Assembly: GCA_964020085.1 (NCBI GenBank)
Contig: OZ026607.1
Coordinates: 5,795,779 to 5,859,778, forward strand
DNA length: 64,000 nucleotides
From: Micromussa lordhowensis
Taxonomy: Eukaryota; Cnidaria; Anthozoa; Scleractinia; Lobophylliidae
Reading direction: 5' to 3'
The notes under the pieces are model-generated. The model was not told the DNA's origin, searched no databases, and saw nothing but the letters and a program-made list of their open reading frames with translations. This document shows positions 47,232-59,345 of the stretch, piece by piece. How positions within the stretch are numbered: the stretch's first letter is position 1; each line of letters starts with the position of its first letter. The position numbers and the translations under genes are program-made.

Positions 47232-48797
47232 AAGATGGATACACGTTCCGTTTTACTTTGAACGCAAGAACGGGTGTTTTTCTAAGTTACCTTATATACC
47301 TTATACTTGTACACGTTTAGTACTGATTGATGTTGATTGCTAACACATGCATGGCGTAAAGATTGTAAATTTACGTTAGAAAAGAGACGTTTTCGTTGCA
47401 AACTTTTTGCATGATCAGAAGTTTACCTCATTTAGTTGAACTATTACAATTTTGCTACTAATTTACTTTTTACCTTACTCTTAGCTACTGAGATTTTATA
47501 AGCTTTTATAAGCATTTTGTTATTGTTGTTAAGCACGTTTGACATGAGGCTCTGGCTTGGCAGATTGGGCAAGCTCTTCCCCGTGTTATTGGCATTAAAT
47601 GAATTACTTACTTTAGTTGGAGTCGTTTTTGTTTTATACATGGCTAGGACGATGGACAGGTGGAGAGGACAGGAAATTCTTTTCATAATATATATAGATT
47701 TAGCCAAGCCTAAAAGTAAAGTTCCTGGGCTGGGATGTTCAAAGCCTTATTAAACTAACCCAGGATAAGCGAGAATTTTGATTTGAGTTTTGTAACTTGG
47801 CCTTCTGTTTTGAGTTTCAATAAGCTCAAGATCCTCAAAATACACAAAACAAAAGCAGTGAAAAGCATTTGTATACAAGAAAAATTTATCTTTCGGTTAA
47901 CTTTCATAATCCTAGGTCAGCATTAGCCGGCTTCCGCGCAACCCTGCCCTGTGTAAAACAAGTTAGCTTAAGCATGTTAACATGAGCCCGCGATCCAATC
48001 GAAACGGCCACCTGGTCAGTGGTCAGCTTCAAAAAACTACGTGACCTCGATGAGCTCTAAACTCGAACCCGCGACATGATCACGCGTTACTGGTCAGCGG
48101 ATACCTTGCTTTGACAAGTGTCAATTGACCATAACATGGATGTCCGATATCAAAAAAGGACGCTAAAACCCAAGGGTGCATGTCTCTGTCAACCTATTAG
48201 TAATGGCAATATGACTGAGTGCAGTCCAATTCGGTCTGTAATCATACAAGTGATAACAAAATCGGACGACAGCGCAACGGGAGTCTGATTTGTTCATCAC
48301 CAGTATGATTACAGACCGAATTGGACGACACGAAGTCTTATTACCAATAAATCATAACTATTACAATTTCCGAGAAAAGAAAAATAGCTTGCATTAAAGT
48401 AAATTGATTTAAACTACAACTTTGAATGCGATTGGCTTATTGAACTGTTCGATAAAAAAAACTGTCCAATAACAAACTGTCCGATAACAACTTGGCAAGT
48501 GAATTAGTGGAAAATAGAATTTTTTAAACCAATCACAATCGAGGAATTTTAATTTTTATGATTAGCTGGAGTATGACCGCCATCTTGCCCGATTCTGCCG
48601 TCACCATCGTCGTGCCCACACGACCACGAGCAATACCACTACTCATGATAACCATAGGAGAAGTCAATTCATAGGTTTAGCCCTGTATGGGTGTGGAGCT
48701 CCGCCACCCATACTCGTTTTGGCACAGGAGCAAATGGCAACTCGAAAAAGCTAGGCATAATCTCTAAAACGCAAACAAAAAATACATTTAGAAGTCC
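47232..48797. other. Intergenic stretch between the two convergent genes
   Basis: It contains the 3' UTR of the plus-strand gene, whose poly(A) site is unclear (an AATAAA overlaps the stop codon at 47227-47232), and a fold-back at 48224-48326. Both genes end into this 1.7 kb. Confidence 0.6.
48224..48326. mobile_element. Fold-back element
   Basis: GTCCAATTCGGTCTGTAATC and GATTACAGACCGAATTGGAC are perfect inverted ends. The spacer contains ATCGGACGACAGCGCAACGG. A loosely similar AATCGGACGAGCGCGAAGCG block occurs near 44773. Confidence 0.88.
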
Positions 48798-48803
48798 TTT
48801 ATT
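48798..48803 (-). terminator. Poly(A) signal of the giant repeat gene
   Basis: AATAAA on the minus strand, about 150 bp downstream of the stop codon at 48951-48953. No closer canonical signal was seen. Confidence 0.55.
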
Positions 48804-48950
48804 GCCTTTTACGTTTACAAATATCAAGCCTTTGATATTTTGACATAAAAAAACTGATCTTTAGCTGAAATTTGCAATCAATGCTGGGGAAAAACAAAGA
48901 AAACGATCATTGCAAATGAAAATATGAAAGATCGCATATTTAAACTGCGA

Positions 48951-51900
48951 TCATTGAGTCCCAACAGCAACATTTCCTGCGTTAGATCCTAGCTGCCCAA
49001 CGCTGCCGGCTGTGTCGCCAAAGATCATTTTTTGGCCGTTAATACCTTGATTGCTGCCAGCAGTGTTGCCAAAGGTCATTTCGTGGCCTTTGTTGACTTG
49101 ATTAACAACAACTTGGCCTCTGTTGGCTCCTTGTTGGCCAACGCTACTAACGGTATTACCAAAGTTGAACCTGTGTCCGTTTGGGACATTAATATTCCAT
49201 GAAATGCTTCCTAGTTTCGCGAGACGGCAAAGAGTGCCCACAGTGTAATCAAGAATATTCCCATTGCTTTTATTAGGATGATGGTTAAAAGCAACATTTC
49301 CTGCATTGGCTCCTTGCTGGACTTCCTGGCCGACGCTGCTAACTTTATCAACAAAGTTAAACCCAAGTCCTTTAATGCCATGCAAAGTCTCATTAATATT
49401 CCATGAGATAGTTCCTAGTTTGCCAAGAAGGCAAAGTCTGCCCAAAGTGTAACCGAAGATGTCTTCCTCGCCATTATTATATTGATTGTCACCAGCAGCA
49501 TTCCCTTTGTTTACACCTTTGTTGACACCTTCGTTACCAAAGTTGATACCATGTCCTTTAAAGCCATGAATGGCGCCATTAATATTCCATGAAATGGTTC
49601 CTAGTTTACCAAGACTGCCAACAGGTTGACCAGAGATGTTCGATAAGCCGTTATTGACTCCTTTGCCAACAGTAACATTTCTTCCGTTGACCCCCTTCCA
49701 TCCAACGATACCAGAAATGTTACCAAAGAACACTGCTGTACCTTTGTTGCCTTGATTGCCCACAGCAATATTTCCTTTGTTAGCACCATGATGCCCCGCG
49801 ATGATTACTTTATTTCCAAAGTTGACACCATGTCCTTTGATTCCATGAGTGGCACCCTTGTGTTCCCATGAGATGGCTCCAAGATTGCCTACAGTTTGAC
49901 CAGGGATATTGCCTTGACCTTTATTGATTTGATTGCCAAAAGCAACATTTCCAGCGTTGATCCCCTTCCACCCAACGATACCAGCAGTGTTCCCAAAGTG
50001 CATTACTGTACCTTTGTTGCCTTGATTGCTCACAGGAACATTTCCTTTGTTGCCACCATGTTGCCCGACGATGCTTACTTTATTTCCAAAGTTGACAGCA
50101 TGTCCTTTGATTCCATGAGTGGCACCCTTGTGTTCCCATGAGATGGTTCCAAGATTACCAAGATTGCCAACTGTTTGACCAAAGATGTTGCCTTGACCTT
50201 TATTTATTTCACTGCCAAAAGCAACATTTCCAGCGTTGATCCCCTTCCACCCAACGATACCAGCTGTGTTACCAAAGTGTACTACTGTACCTTTGTTGCC
50301 TTGATTGCTCACAGCAATATTTTCTTTATTGGCACCATGTTGCCCAGCGATGCTTACTTTGTTTCCTAAGTTGACACCATGTCCTTTGATTCCATGAGTG
50401 GCACCCTTATGTTCCCATGAGATGGTTCCAAGAGTACCAAGATTGGCAACTGTTTCACCAAAGATGTTGCCTTGACCTTTATTGATTTGATTGCTAAAAG
50501 CAACATTTCCAGCGTTGATCCCCTTCAACCCAACGATACCAGCAGTGTTACCAAAGTGTACTACTGTACCTTTGTTGCCTTGATTGCTCACAGGAACATT
50601 TCCTTTGTTGCCACCATGTTGCCCGACGATGCTTACTTTATTTCCAAAGTTGACACCATGTCCTTTGATTCCTTGAGTGGCACCCTTGTGTTCCCATGAG
50701 ATGGTTCCAAGATTACCAGGATTGCCAACAGTTTGACCAAAGATGTTGCCTTGACCTTTATTGATTTGATTGCCAAAAGCAACATTTCCAGCGTTGATCC
50801 CCTTCCACCCAACGATACCAGCAGTGTTCCCAAAGTGCATTACTGTACCTTTGTTGCCTTGATTGCTCACAGGAACATTTCCTTTGTTGCCACCATGTTG
50901 CCCGACGATGCTTACTTTATTTCCAAAGTTGACAGCATGTCCTTTGATTCCATGAGTGGCACCGTTGTGTTCCCATGAGATGGTTCCAAGATTACCAAGA
51001 TTGCCAACTGTTTGACCAAAGATGTTGCCTTGACCTTTATTGATTTGATTGCCAAAAGCAACATTTCCAGCGTTGATCCCCTTCCACCCAACGATACCAG
51101 CAGTGTTACCAAAGTGTACTACTGTACCTTTGTTGCCTTGATTGCCCACAGCAATATTTCCTTTGTTAGCACCATGATTTCCCGCGATGATTACTTTATT
51201 TCCAAAGTTGACACCATGTCCTTTGATTCCATGAGTGGCACCCTTGTGTTCCCATGAGATGGCTCCAAGATTGCCTACAGTTTGACCAGGGATATTGCCT
51301 TGACCTTTATTGATTTGATTGCCAAAAGCAACATTTCCAGCGTTGATCCCCTTCCACCCAACGATACCAGCAGTGTTCCCAAAGTGCATTACTGTACCTT
51401 TGTTGCCTTGATTGCTCACAGGAACATTTCCTTTGTTGCCACCATGTTGCCCGACGATGCTTACTTTATTTCCAAAGTTGACAGCATGTCCTTTGATTCC
51501 ATGAGTGGCACCCTTGTGTTCCCATGAGATGGTTCCAAGATTACCAAGATTGCCAACTGTTTGACCAAAGATGTTGCCTTGACCTTTATTTATTTCACTG
51601 CCAAAAGCAACATTTCCAGCGTTGATCCCCTTCCACCCAACGATACCAGCTGTGTTACCAAAGTGTACTACTGTACCTTTGTTGCCTTGATTGCTCACAG
51701 CAATATTTTCTTTATTGGCACCATGTTGCCCGGCGATGCTTACTTTGTTTCCTAAGTTGACACCATGTCCTTTGATTCCATGAGTGGCACCCTTATGTTC
51801 CCATGAGATGGTTCCAAGAGTACCAAGATTGGCAACTGTTTGACCAAAGATGTTGCCTTGACCTTTATTGATTTGATTGCCAAAAGCAACATTTCCAGCG

Positions 51901-54900
51901 TTGATCCCCTTCAACCCAACGATACCAGCAGTGTTACCAAAGTGTACTACTGTACCTTTGTTGCCTTGATTGCTCACAGGAACATTTCCTTTGTTGCCAC
52001 CATGTTGCCCGACGATGCTTACTTTATTTCCAAAGTTGACACCATGTCCTTTGATTCCTTGAGTGGCACCCTTGTGTTCCCATGAGATGGTTCCAAGATT
52101 ACCAGGATTGCCAACAGTTTGACCAAAGATGTTGCCTTGACCTTTATTGATTTGATTGCCAAAAGCAACATTTCCAGCGTTGATACCCTTCCACCCAACG
52201 ATACCAGCAGTGTTCCCAAAGTGCATTACTGTACCTTTGTTGCCTTGATTGCTCACAGGAACATTTGCTTTGTTGGCACCATGTTGCCCGACGATGCTTA
52301 CTTTATTTCCAAAGTTGACCGCATGTCCTTTGATTCCATGAGTGGCACCGTTGTGTTCCCATGAGATGGTTCCAAGATTACCAAGATTGCCAACTGTTTG
52401 ACCAAAGATGTTGCCTTGACCTTTATTTATTTCACTGCCAAAAGCAACATTTCCAGCGTTGATCCCCTTCCACCCAACGATACCAGCTGTGTTACCAAAG
52501 TGTACTACTGTACCTTTGTTGCCTTGATTGCTCACAGCAATATTTTCTTTATTCGCACCATGTTGCCCGGCGATGCTTACTTTGTTTCCTAAGTTGACAC
52601 CATGTCCTTTGATTCCATGAGTGGCACCCTTGTGTTCCCATGAGATGGTTCCAAGAGTACCAAGATTGGCAACTGTTTCACCAAAGATGTTGCCTTGACC
52701 TTTATTGATTTGATTGCCAAAAGCAACATTTCCAGCGTTGATCCCCTTCAACCCAACGATACCAGCAGTGTTACCAAAGTGTACTACTGTACCTTTGTTG
52801 CCTTGATTGCTCACAGGAACATTTGCTTTGTTGCCACCATGTTGCCCGACGATGCTTACTTTATTTCCAAAGTTGACACCATGTCCTTTGATTCCTTGAG
52901 TGGCACCCTTGTGTTCCCATGAGATGGTTCCAAGATTACCAGGATTGCCAACAGTTTGACCAAAGATGTTGCCTTGACCTTTATTGATTTGATTGCCAAA
53001 AGCAACATTTCCAGCGTTGATCCCCTTCCACCCAACGATACCAGCAGTGTTCCCAAAGTGCATTACTGTACCTTTGTTGCCTTGATTGCCAACAGCAACA
53101 TTTCCTTTGTTGGCACCATGTTGCCCGACGATGCTTACTTTATTTCCAAAGTTGACACCATGTCCTTTGATTCCATGAGTGGCACCCTTGTGTTCCCATG
53201 AGATGGTTCCAAGATTACCAAGACTGTTAACAGTTTGACCAAAGATGTTGCCTTGACCTTTATTGATTTGATTGCCAAGAGCAACATTCCCATTGTTGAC
53301 CCCCTTCCACCCAAAGATACCAGCAGTGTTACCAAAGTGTACTACTGTACCTTTGTTGCCTTGATTGCTTACAGCAATATTTTCCTTATTGGCACCATGT
53401 TGCCCGGCGACGCTTACTTTGTTTCCTAAGTTGACACCATGTTCTTTGATTCCATGAGTGGCACCCTTGTGTTCCCATGAGATGGTTCCAAGAGTACCAA
53501 GATTGGCAACAGTTTGACCAAAGATGTTGCCTTGACCTTTATTGATTTGATTGCCAAAAGCAACATTTCCAGCGTTGATCCCCTTCCACCCAACGATACC
53601 AGCAGTGTTACCAAAGTGTACTACTGTACCTTTGTTGCCTTGATTGCTCACAGGAACATTTCCTTTGTTGCCAACAGGTTGCCCGACGATGCTTACTTTA
53701 TTTCCAAAGTTGACACCATGTCCTTTGATTCCATGAGTGGCACCCTTGTGTTCCCATGAGATGGTTCCAAGATAACCAAGATTGCCAACTGTTTGACCAA
53801 AGATGTTGCCTTGACCTTTATTTATTTGACTGCCAAAAGCAACATTTCCAGCGTTGATCCCCTTCCACCCAACGATACCAGCAGTGTTCCCAAAGTGCAT
53901 TACTGTACCTTTGTTGCCTTGATTGCCAACAGCAACATTTCCTTTGTTGGCACCATGTTGCCCGACGATGCTTACTTTATTTCCAAAGTTGACAGCATGT
54001 CCTTTGATTCCATGAGTGGCACCCTTGTGTTCCCATGAGATGGTTCCAAGATGACCAAGACTGCTAACAGTTTCACCAAAGATGTTGCCTTGACCTTTAT
54101 TGATTTGATTGCCAAAAGCAACATTTCCAGCGTTGATCCCCTTCCACCCAACGGTACCAGCAGTGTTACCAAAGTGTACTACTGTACCTTTGTTGCCTTG
54201 ATTGCTCACAGGAAAATTTCCTTTGTTGCCACCATGTTGCCCGACGATGCTTACTTTATTTCCAAAGTTGACACCATGTCCTTTGATTCCTTGAGTGGCA
54301 CCCTTGTGTTCCCATGAGATGGTTCCAAGATTACCAGGATTGCCAACAGTTTGACCAAAGATGTTGCCTTGACCTTTATTGATTTGATTGCCAAAAGCAA
54401 CATTTCCAGCGTTGATCCCCTTCCACCCAACGATACCAGCAGTGTTACCAAAGTGCATTACTGTACCTTTGTTGCCTTGATTGCCAACAGCAACATTTCC
54501 TTTGTTGGCACCATGTTGCCCGACGATGCTTACTTTATTTCCAAAGTTGACAGCATGTCCTTTGATTCCATGAGTGGCACCCTTGTGTTCCCATGAGATG
54601 GTTCCAAGATTACCAAGACTGCTAACAGTTTGACCAAAGATGTTGCCTTGACCTTTATTGATTTGATTGCCAAAAGCAACATTTCCAGCGTTGATCCCCT
54701 TCCACCCAAAGATACCAGCAGTGTTACCAAAGTGTATTACTGTACCTTTGTTGCCTTGATTGCTCACAGCAATATTTCCTTTATTGGCACCATGTTGCCC
54801 GGCGATGCTTGCTTTGTTTCCTAAGTTGACACCATGTCCTTTGATTCCATGAGTGGCACCCTTGTGTTCCCATGAGATGGTTCCAAGAGTACCAAGATTG

Positions 54901-57900
54901 GCAACTGTTTGACCAAAGATGTTGCCTTGACCTTTATTGATTTGATTGCCAAAAGCAACATTTCCAGCGTTGATCCCCTTCAACCCAACGATACCAGCAG
55001 TGTTACCAAAGTGTACTACTGTACCTTTGTTGCCTTGATTGCTCACAGGAAAATTTCCTTTGTTGCCACCATGTTGCCCGACGATGCTTACTTTATTTCC
55101 AAAGTTGACACCATGTCCTTTGATTCCTTGAGTGGCACCCTTGTGTTCCCATGAGATGGTTCCAAGATTACCAGGATTGCCAACAGTTTGACCAAAGATG
55201 TTGCCTTGACCTTTATTGATTTGATTGCCAAAAGCAACATTTCCAGCGTTGATCCCCTTCCACCCAACGGTACCAGCAGTGTTACCAAAGTGCATTACTG
55301 TACCTTTGTTGCCTTGATTGCCCACAGCAACATTTCCTTTGTTGGCACCATGTTGGCCGGCGATGCTTAGTTTATTACCAAAGGTGACACCATGTCCTTT
55401 AATGGCATGAGTGTTGCTATTAATATTCCATGACATGGTTCCTAGTTTGCCGAGATTGCAAAGATTGCCCAAAGTGTAACTAAAGATGTTCCTTTCGAGT
55501 TTACTTTCAACAGCGACATGTCCTGCGTTGTTTCCTTGTTCGGGAACGTTGCCAATTTTATTCCCAACACTTAATCCATTACTTTTTATTGCTTGACTGC
55601 CACCATTAAAATTCCATGAGATGGTTCCTAGTTTTCCAAGACTACAAAGACTGCCTACAGTGTAATCAAGGATATTCTGTTGGCCTTTATTGAGTTGATT
55701 GCCAACAGCAACATTTCCTGTGTTGGTTTCTTGCTTACCAACGCTGCCAGCAGTGTTGGAAAAGGTCTTTTCTGAGCCCTTATTGGCTTGACTGCCGAAA
55801 GCAAGATTTCCTGTTTTAGTTCCTTGTTGGCCAAAGTTGCCAGTTGTTTCCGTATGGACATGTTGTTGGGCCTTATTGACTTGAGTTCCAACAGCTACAT
55901 TTCCCGTGTTGACTCCCTGTTGGCCAACGCTACCAGCGGTGTTACCAAAGGTCATCGTTTGGCCTTTGTTAACTTGATTGCCGACAGCGACATTCCCTGT
56001 GTTTGTTCCTTGCTGGCCGACGCTGCTGAGTGTATTGCCAAATGTTAATCCATGTCCGCTAATGCCATTATTGGCGCCATTAATATTCCATGATATGGTT
56101 CCTAGTTTTCCAAGACCTTCGGGACTGCCAAGACTGCCCGCGGTGTATCCAAAGATGCTCCCCTGGCCTTTATTGAGTTGGTTACCAAGAGCAACATTCC
56201 CTTTGTTGGTTCCTTGCTGGCCGACGCTTCCGCCAGTGTTGCCAAACTTCATTTTTTGGCCTGTTTTGACTCCTTGTTGTTCGATGCTGCTAACACTATT
56301 ACCAAAGTTAAACCCATTTCCTTTAGTGCCATGAGTAGCACTATTAAATTTCCATGAGATGGTTTCTAGATTACCAAGACTTCCCAGAGTGTGACCAAAG
56401 ATGTTTTCTAAGCCTTTATTGAGTTGAGTACCATGACTGGCATAATTAACGTTCCACGCGGTGGTTCCTAGTTTGCCGAAAGTGCCAAGAGTGCCAAGAG
56501 TGCCAAGACTGCCCACAGTGTAACCTTTATTGAGTTGATTGCCAACAGCAACATTCCCTGCGTTGGCTCCTTGTTGGCCAACACTGCCAGCAGTGTTGCC
56601 AAAGGTAATTTCTTGGCTTTTATTACCTTGATTGGTTTCTTCTTGGTTACTTTTACCAGTGATGTTACTGTAGTCTGTCGGATGGTGTTTATTGGCGTGT
56701 TTTCCAGTAGTGCTATTTTTGGTTTTGTTTCCTTGTGTTCCAGCAAAATAAATAGAATAAAATAAAATAAATTACGTTTATTTACTTTAGGTCACTGTTT
56801 ATAACACAAAGGCTAGAGATGGATAGCAATTTTAAAGTGCTAGGATAAAATAATAATATTGTCATTAAAAATCTGAGTTGGAAGGAGACCAGCTGGCTGT
56901 TTACAATCGTGCGAGAATTGTTGAACTCGTGTCTACCAAGAAGCAACTCCATCTCCCAAGCAACAATATGTATGTTAGTTTTGGTTAATGCGCCTATGTT
57001 TGATAAAAAAACACGTGAAATTATTCCGATTTTGGCTTACAAAACATTGAAAACGACGTCTGGATCGAAGAACTTAAACGACCTCTAGAGTGTTATGAAT
57101 AAAGATGTTACGGTTGGCGATAAAACTTCTAAAACACTACAGTGGAACCTCGAGGTTCCACTGTTAAGATTTTTTAAGATTCAAAGACGGAATTAAACAT
57201 CCACTTTGTGGGTTTTTCTTTCAAAGCCACACTGTAAATCAGAAAGATCTGTTTTAGCCCTAAAAATAGGGCCGTTTCGGTGAGTAAAATACAGTCCTAT
57301 TTTTGAGTCTAATTTGGCTCCCTTAAATCAGGGCCAATACAGTCCAATTAGCTAGGGCTGATTTGGTCCCTGGGCTGGAATGGGCCTTACCCTGGGCTGG
57401 AATAGCCTTTTGATGTAGCTTTTATAGCCCAGATGGCGCTCAAACGGCTCCAGGAAGGGCTGAAACAGACTTTGGCCAGCAGGGCTGAATTGACACTTTG
57501 GGGCTGAAACAGATCCTCTCAATTTTCAGTGCAGCGTCAAACTATTTTAACGAGATTTTAATCTTGAATCTTGGCTGGTATTGTTTTACATATAACAAAG
57601 TCCTCGAGAAAACAAACGATATTCCTCGCCCCGGCAATAGTTTAGTGTATGGACACGAACCACAACGAATTCTCGTTATGGCAAACATATTCTGCGAGTC
57701 CCTTAGCGCTTCGTTATATCGAGTTACCTTTGACACTCTACTGATTCGTGCGTTCGAAGTCAAAACGACTGTGCTAACAGTAAATGATGCATAGCTAGCT
57801 AGACTTACCAGAGTCTTGCAAAGTTTGAGGAAAACTCTGTAACGGAAATCAAATAATTACAATTAACAGATCGAATGATCAGGTGGTTCCAAAATGAGAG

Positions 57901-59282
57901 GCATAGGTATTGACGTTTCGATGTACCCAGCACTATCACACAGCAGCTCAAAGCCTTGTATTTGAAACACACACCAATAGTAGTATTTCGGACCACCGTC
58001 AACAGAAATAAATAAGAAAATAAACCAATAAAAGCAACACCTTATCAACGACTGAGAATTGAACATGGCGGTCGAACACAAATATCGCGCTGCACGAGAA
58101 ACTATGTCACGTCACCACTACAACCCGGCGGAGTGGAACAAGCAACAACCACTATTTTGTTTTGGTGGTCAGAAAGTACCGAAATAAAATTTGCTGCCTT
58201 GTCTATGAGACGTAAAGCAGGTGCAAGGAAGATTAGCAATGTTATATCTATACCATTTTCGGACTCAAAGATACATAAAAAGTGCGAGATTTAAATATTA
58301 GAAGGTGATAATTAGCATTAATAAACAAGTGAAAAACAGAAAGAAAGACGATGTACTCAGGAGAAAAGACATAATTCTCTGCTAGATTTTAAGCCAATGA
58401 TGATTGTAGTGATGTGCAGCAGTAGATTCCAGTTGTCATCACTGTCCAAAACCTTGGTGTTACAACGAACTGCTTGACGAAATAACTCTTTGCTCATTGA
58501 ATCAGAAGGTGGAGAATTTGGTAGCATAAAAATGTCAGGCAGATTGTGAATATCTTGAATATGTTTGAAAAGGTCGCCATTGCGTAAATTATTTTTAGAT
58601 GGCGCTTTCTTTGTCCGAGAGCGCGTGTTCTTCTGTGCGGATAAAAAGAGTTCTGTTCGTTTTGCCAACATACGAAGAGTTGCAACCAAAGGTTTAGCAC
58701 TTTGTATGTCTTGAGTCTGAAGATGGTATAGAATAACACCGAAATACAACATCGCCAATTTTCCTTGCATCTACTGTCTATAAATTAGTAGCAATGCAGT
58801 TATTCGGATTAACTTTTATCCTTGATATATAACAACGCTGTCATAACACTAATTGTAAACGAATAAGAACTCAATGAGGAATGTTTCTGTTAATCTAAGG
58901 CAGCCATATTGATCTAGTACCCCTTCGAGTGACACCAACATGGCGTCTCCTTGCATAGCCCTATCAATTTTGGCGAAATATTTTTCCGAATAACGCAGTT
59001 ATGAAAAGTCGTACAGATCTAAATTTTGGCAAGGTGGTTTATATATCAATTATTTATCGTATCTCAGATTCTTGGTTCAAATTCTTGAATGGTTGCCATC
59101 TTCATTCTTGATGGCATGACGGTCTAAACGCTACACTAATAAAACAAATCGAGATTGCTATGACGATACGTGTGTTTACGTAACATGTTTACCTCTGCTT
59201 GCTGATTGGTTTGTTTTGCATCCTTGAGAGAAAACGACACAGCAGAAACCCAAAGTATTGCGAAGAAAGCAAAGAACTTCAT
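48951..59282 (-). CDS. Giant secreted Gly/Asn/Gln-rich repeat protein (3 coding exons, about 2632 aa)
   Basis: Not a family I recognise. Coding exons: 59282-59193, 57836-57809 and 56731-48951. Phases join (0, then 1) and total 7899 nt with the stop TGA. Residues 1-19 are a signal peptide (MKFFAFFAILWVSAVSFSL). Residues 40-75 carry three N-glycosylation sequons (NKT, NST, NIT). Next come diverged repeats with FGNTAGSVGQQGANAGNV cores, about 20 near-identical 93-residue repeats (about residues 485-2385), and diverged repeats to the C-terminus. Four Cys occur in LC-x-LGKLG-like spots outside the array. There is no Lys-Arg site, unlike the convergent gene. The motif and first-exon design match that gene, so the two are probably paralogues. 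A structural extracellular role (matrix, mucus, adhesive or silk-like) is inference. Confidence 0.88.
49700..55390 (-). repeat. Coding tandem array: about 20 units of 279 bp (93 residues)
   Basis: Equivalent points recur every 279 bp from 49896 to 55188, with one 270-bp interval (50 residues of one unit type are 3 residues shorter). Each 93-residue unit is three pseudo-repeats of about 31: one with HFGNTAGIVGWKGINAGNVA, one with GNLGTISWEHKGATHGIKGH, one with NFGNKVSIVGQHGANKGNVA. Unit variants recur every third unit (837 bp). Two five-unit blocks 1386 bp apart are nearly identical. Confidence 0.92.
57139..57164. repeat. 26-bp perfect palindrome
   Basis: ACAGTGGAACCTC joins its exact complement with no spacer, in intron 2 of the giant gene. 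Confidence 0.85.
57809..57836 (-). CDS. 28-nt exon 2 of the giant repeat gene
   Basis: A ttacag acceptor and a gtaagt donor bound 28 nt encoding SFPQTLQDS plus one base. It converts phase 0 after exon 1 to phase 1 before exon 3. In the convergent gene, exon 2 (49 nt) does the same phase change. An overlapping AG (cagag) offers a second acceptor, but that would break the frame. Confidence 0.8.
58357..58770 (-). CDS. Possible single-exon small protein nested in intron 1 of the giant gene
   Basis: A 137-residue frame with a hydrophobic start (MQGKLAMLYFGVILYHLQTQ), a basic middle (RSRTKKAPSK) and helix-forming segments (NGDLFKHIQDIHNLPDIFML). It has balanced, non-repetitive composition, a start codon and a stop. 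It lies on the same strand as the host gene, inside its first intron. The first 17-25 residues could be a weak signal peptide. I do not recognise a family. It could also be a decayed retrocopy. Confidence 0.45.
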   Translation of the reverse strand: MQGKLAMLYFGVILYHLQTQDIQSAKPLVATLRMLAKRTELFLSAQKNTRSRTKKAPSKNNLRNGDLFKHIQDIHNLPDIFMLPNSPPSDSMSKELFRQAVRCNTKVLDSDDNWNLLLHITTIIIGLKSSRELCLFS

Positions 59283-59286
59283 TGTC
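59193..59286 (-). CDS. Exon 1 of the giant gene, acceptor four bases before the ATG
   Basis: The sequence tttttaag/GACA-ATG gives an acceptor directly upstream of the start codon at 59282, so the 5' UTR is probably split. The plus-strand gene has ctttaaag/GACC-ATG at 34717-34727. The matching donor exon upstream of 59286 was not identified. Confidence 0.7.
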
Positions 59287-59317
59287 CTTAAAAACAAGTA
59301 ACAGAAATATGGTTATT

Positions 59318-59345
59318 TATTTATTTATTTATTTATTTATTATTT
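59318..59345. repeat. TTTA tetranucleotide microsatellite
   Basis: Six to seven TTTA units just upstream of exon 1 of the giant gene. A similar TTTA run is at about 26597-26620. Confidence 0.9.

Noticed and set aside
49896..55370. Rows of 64-88 residue open frames on the plus strand, one per repeat unit
   Set aside because: They are antisense shadows of the 279-bp coding repeat. The minus-strand frame is continuous for the whole array and joined to a signal-peptide exon.
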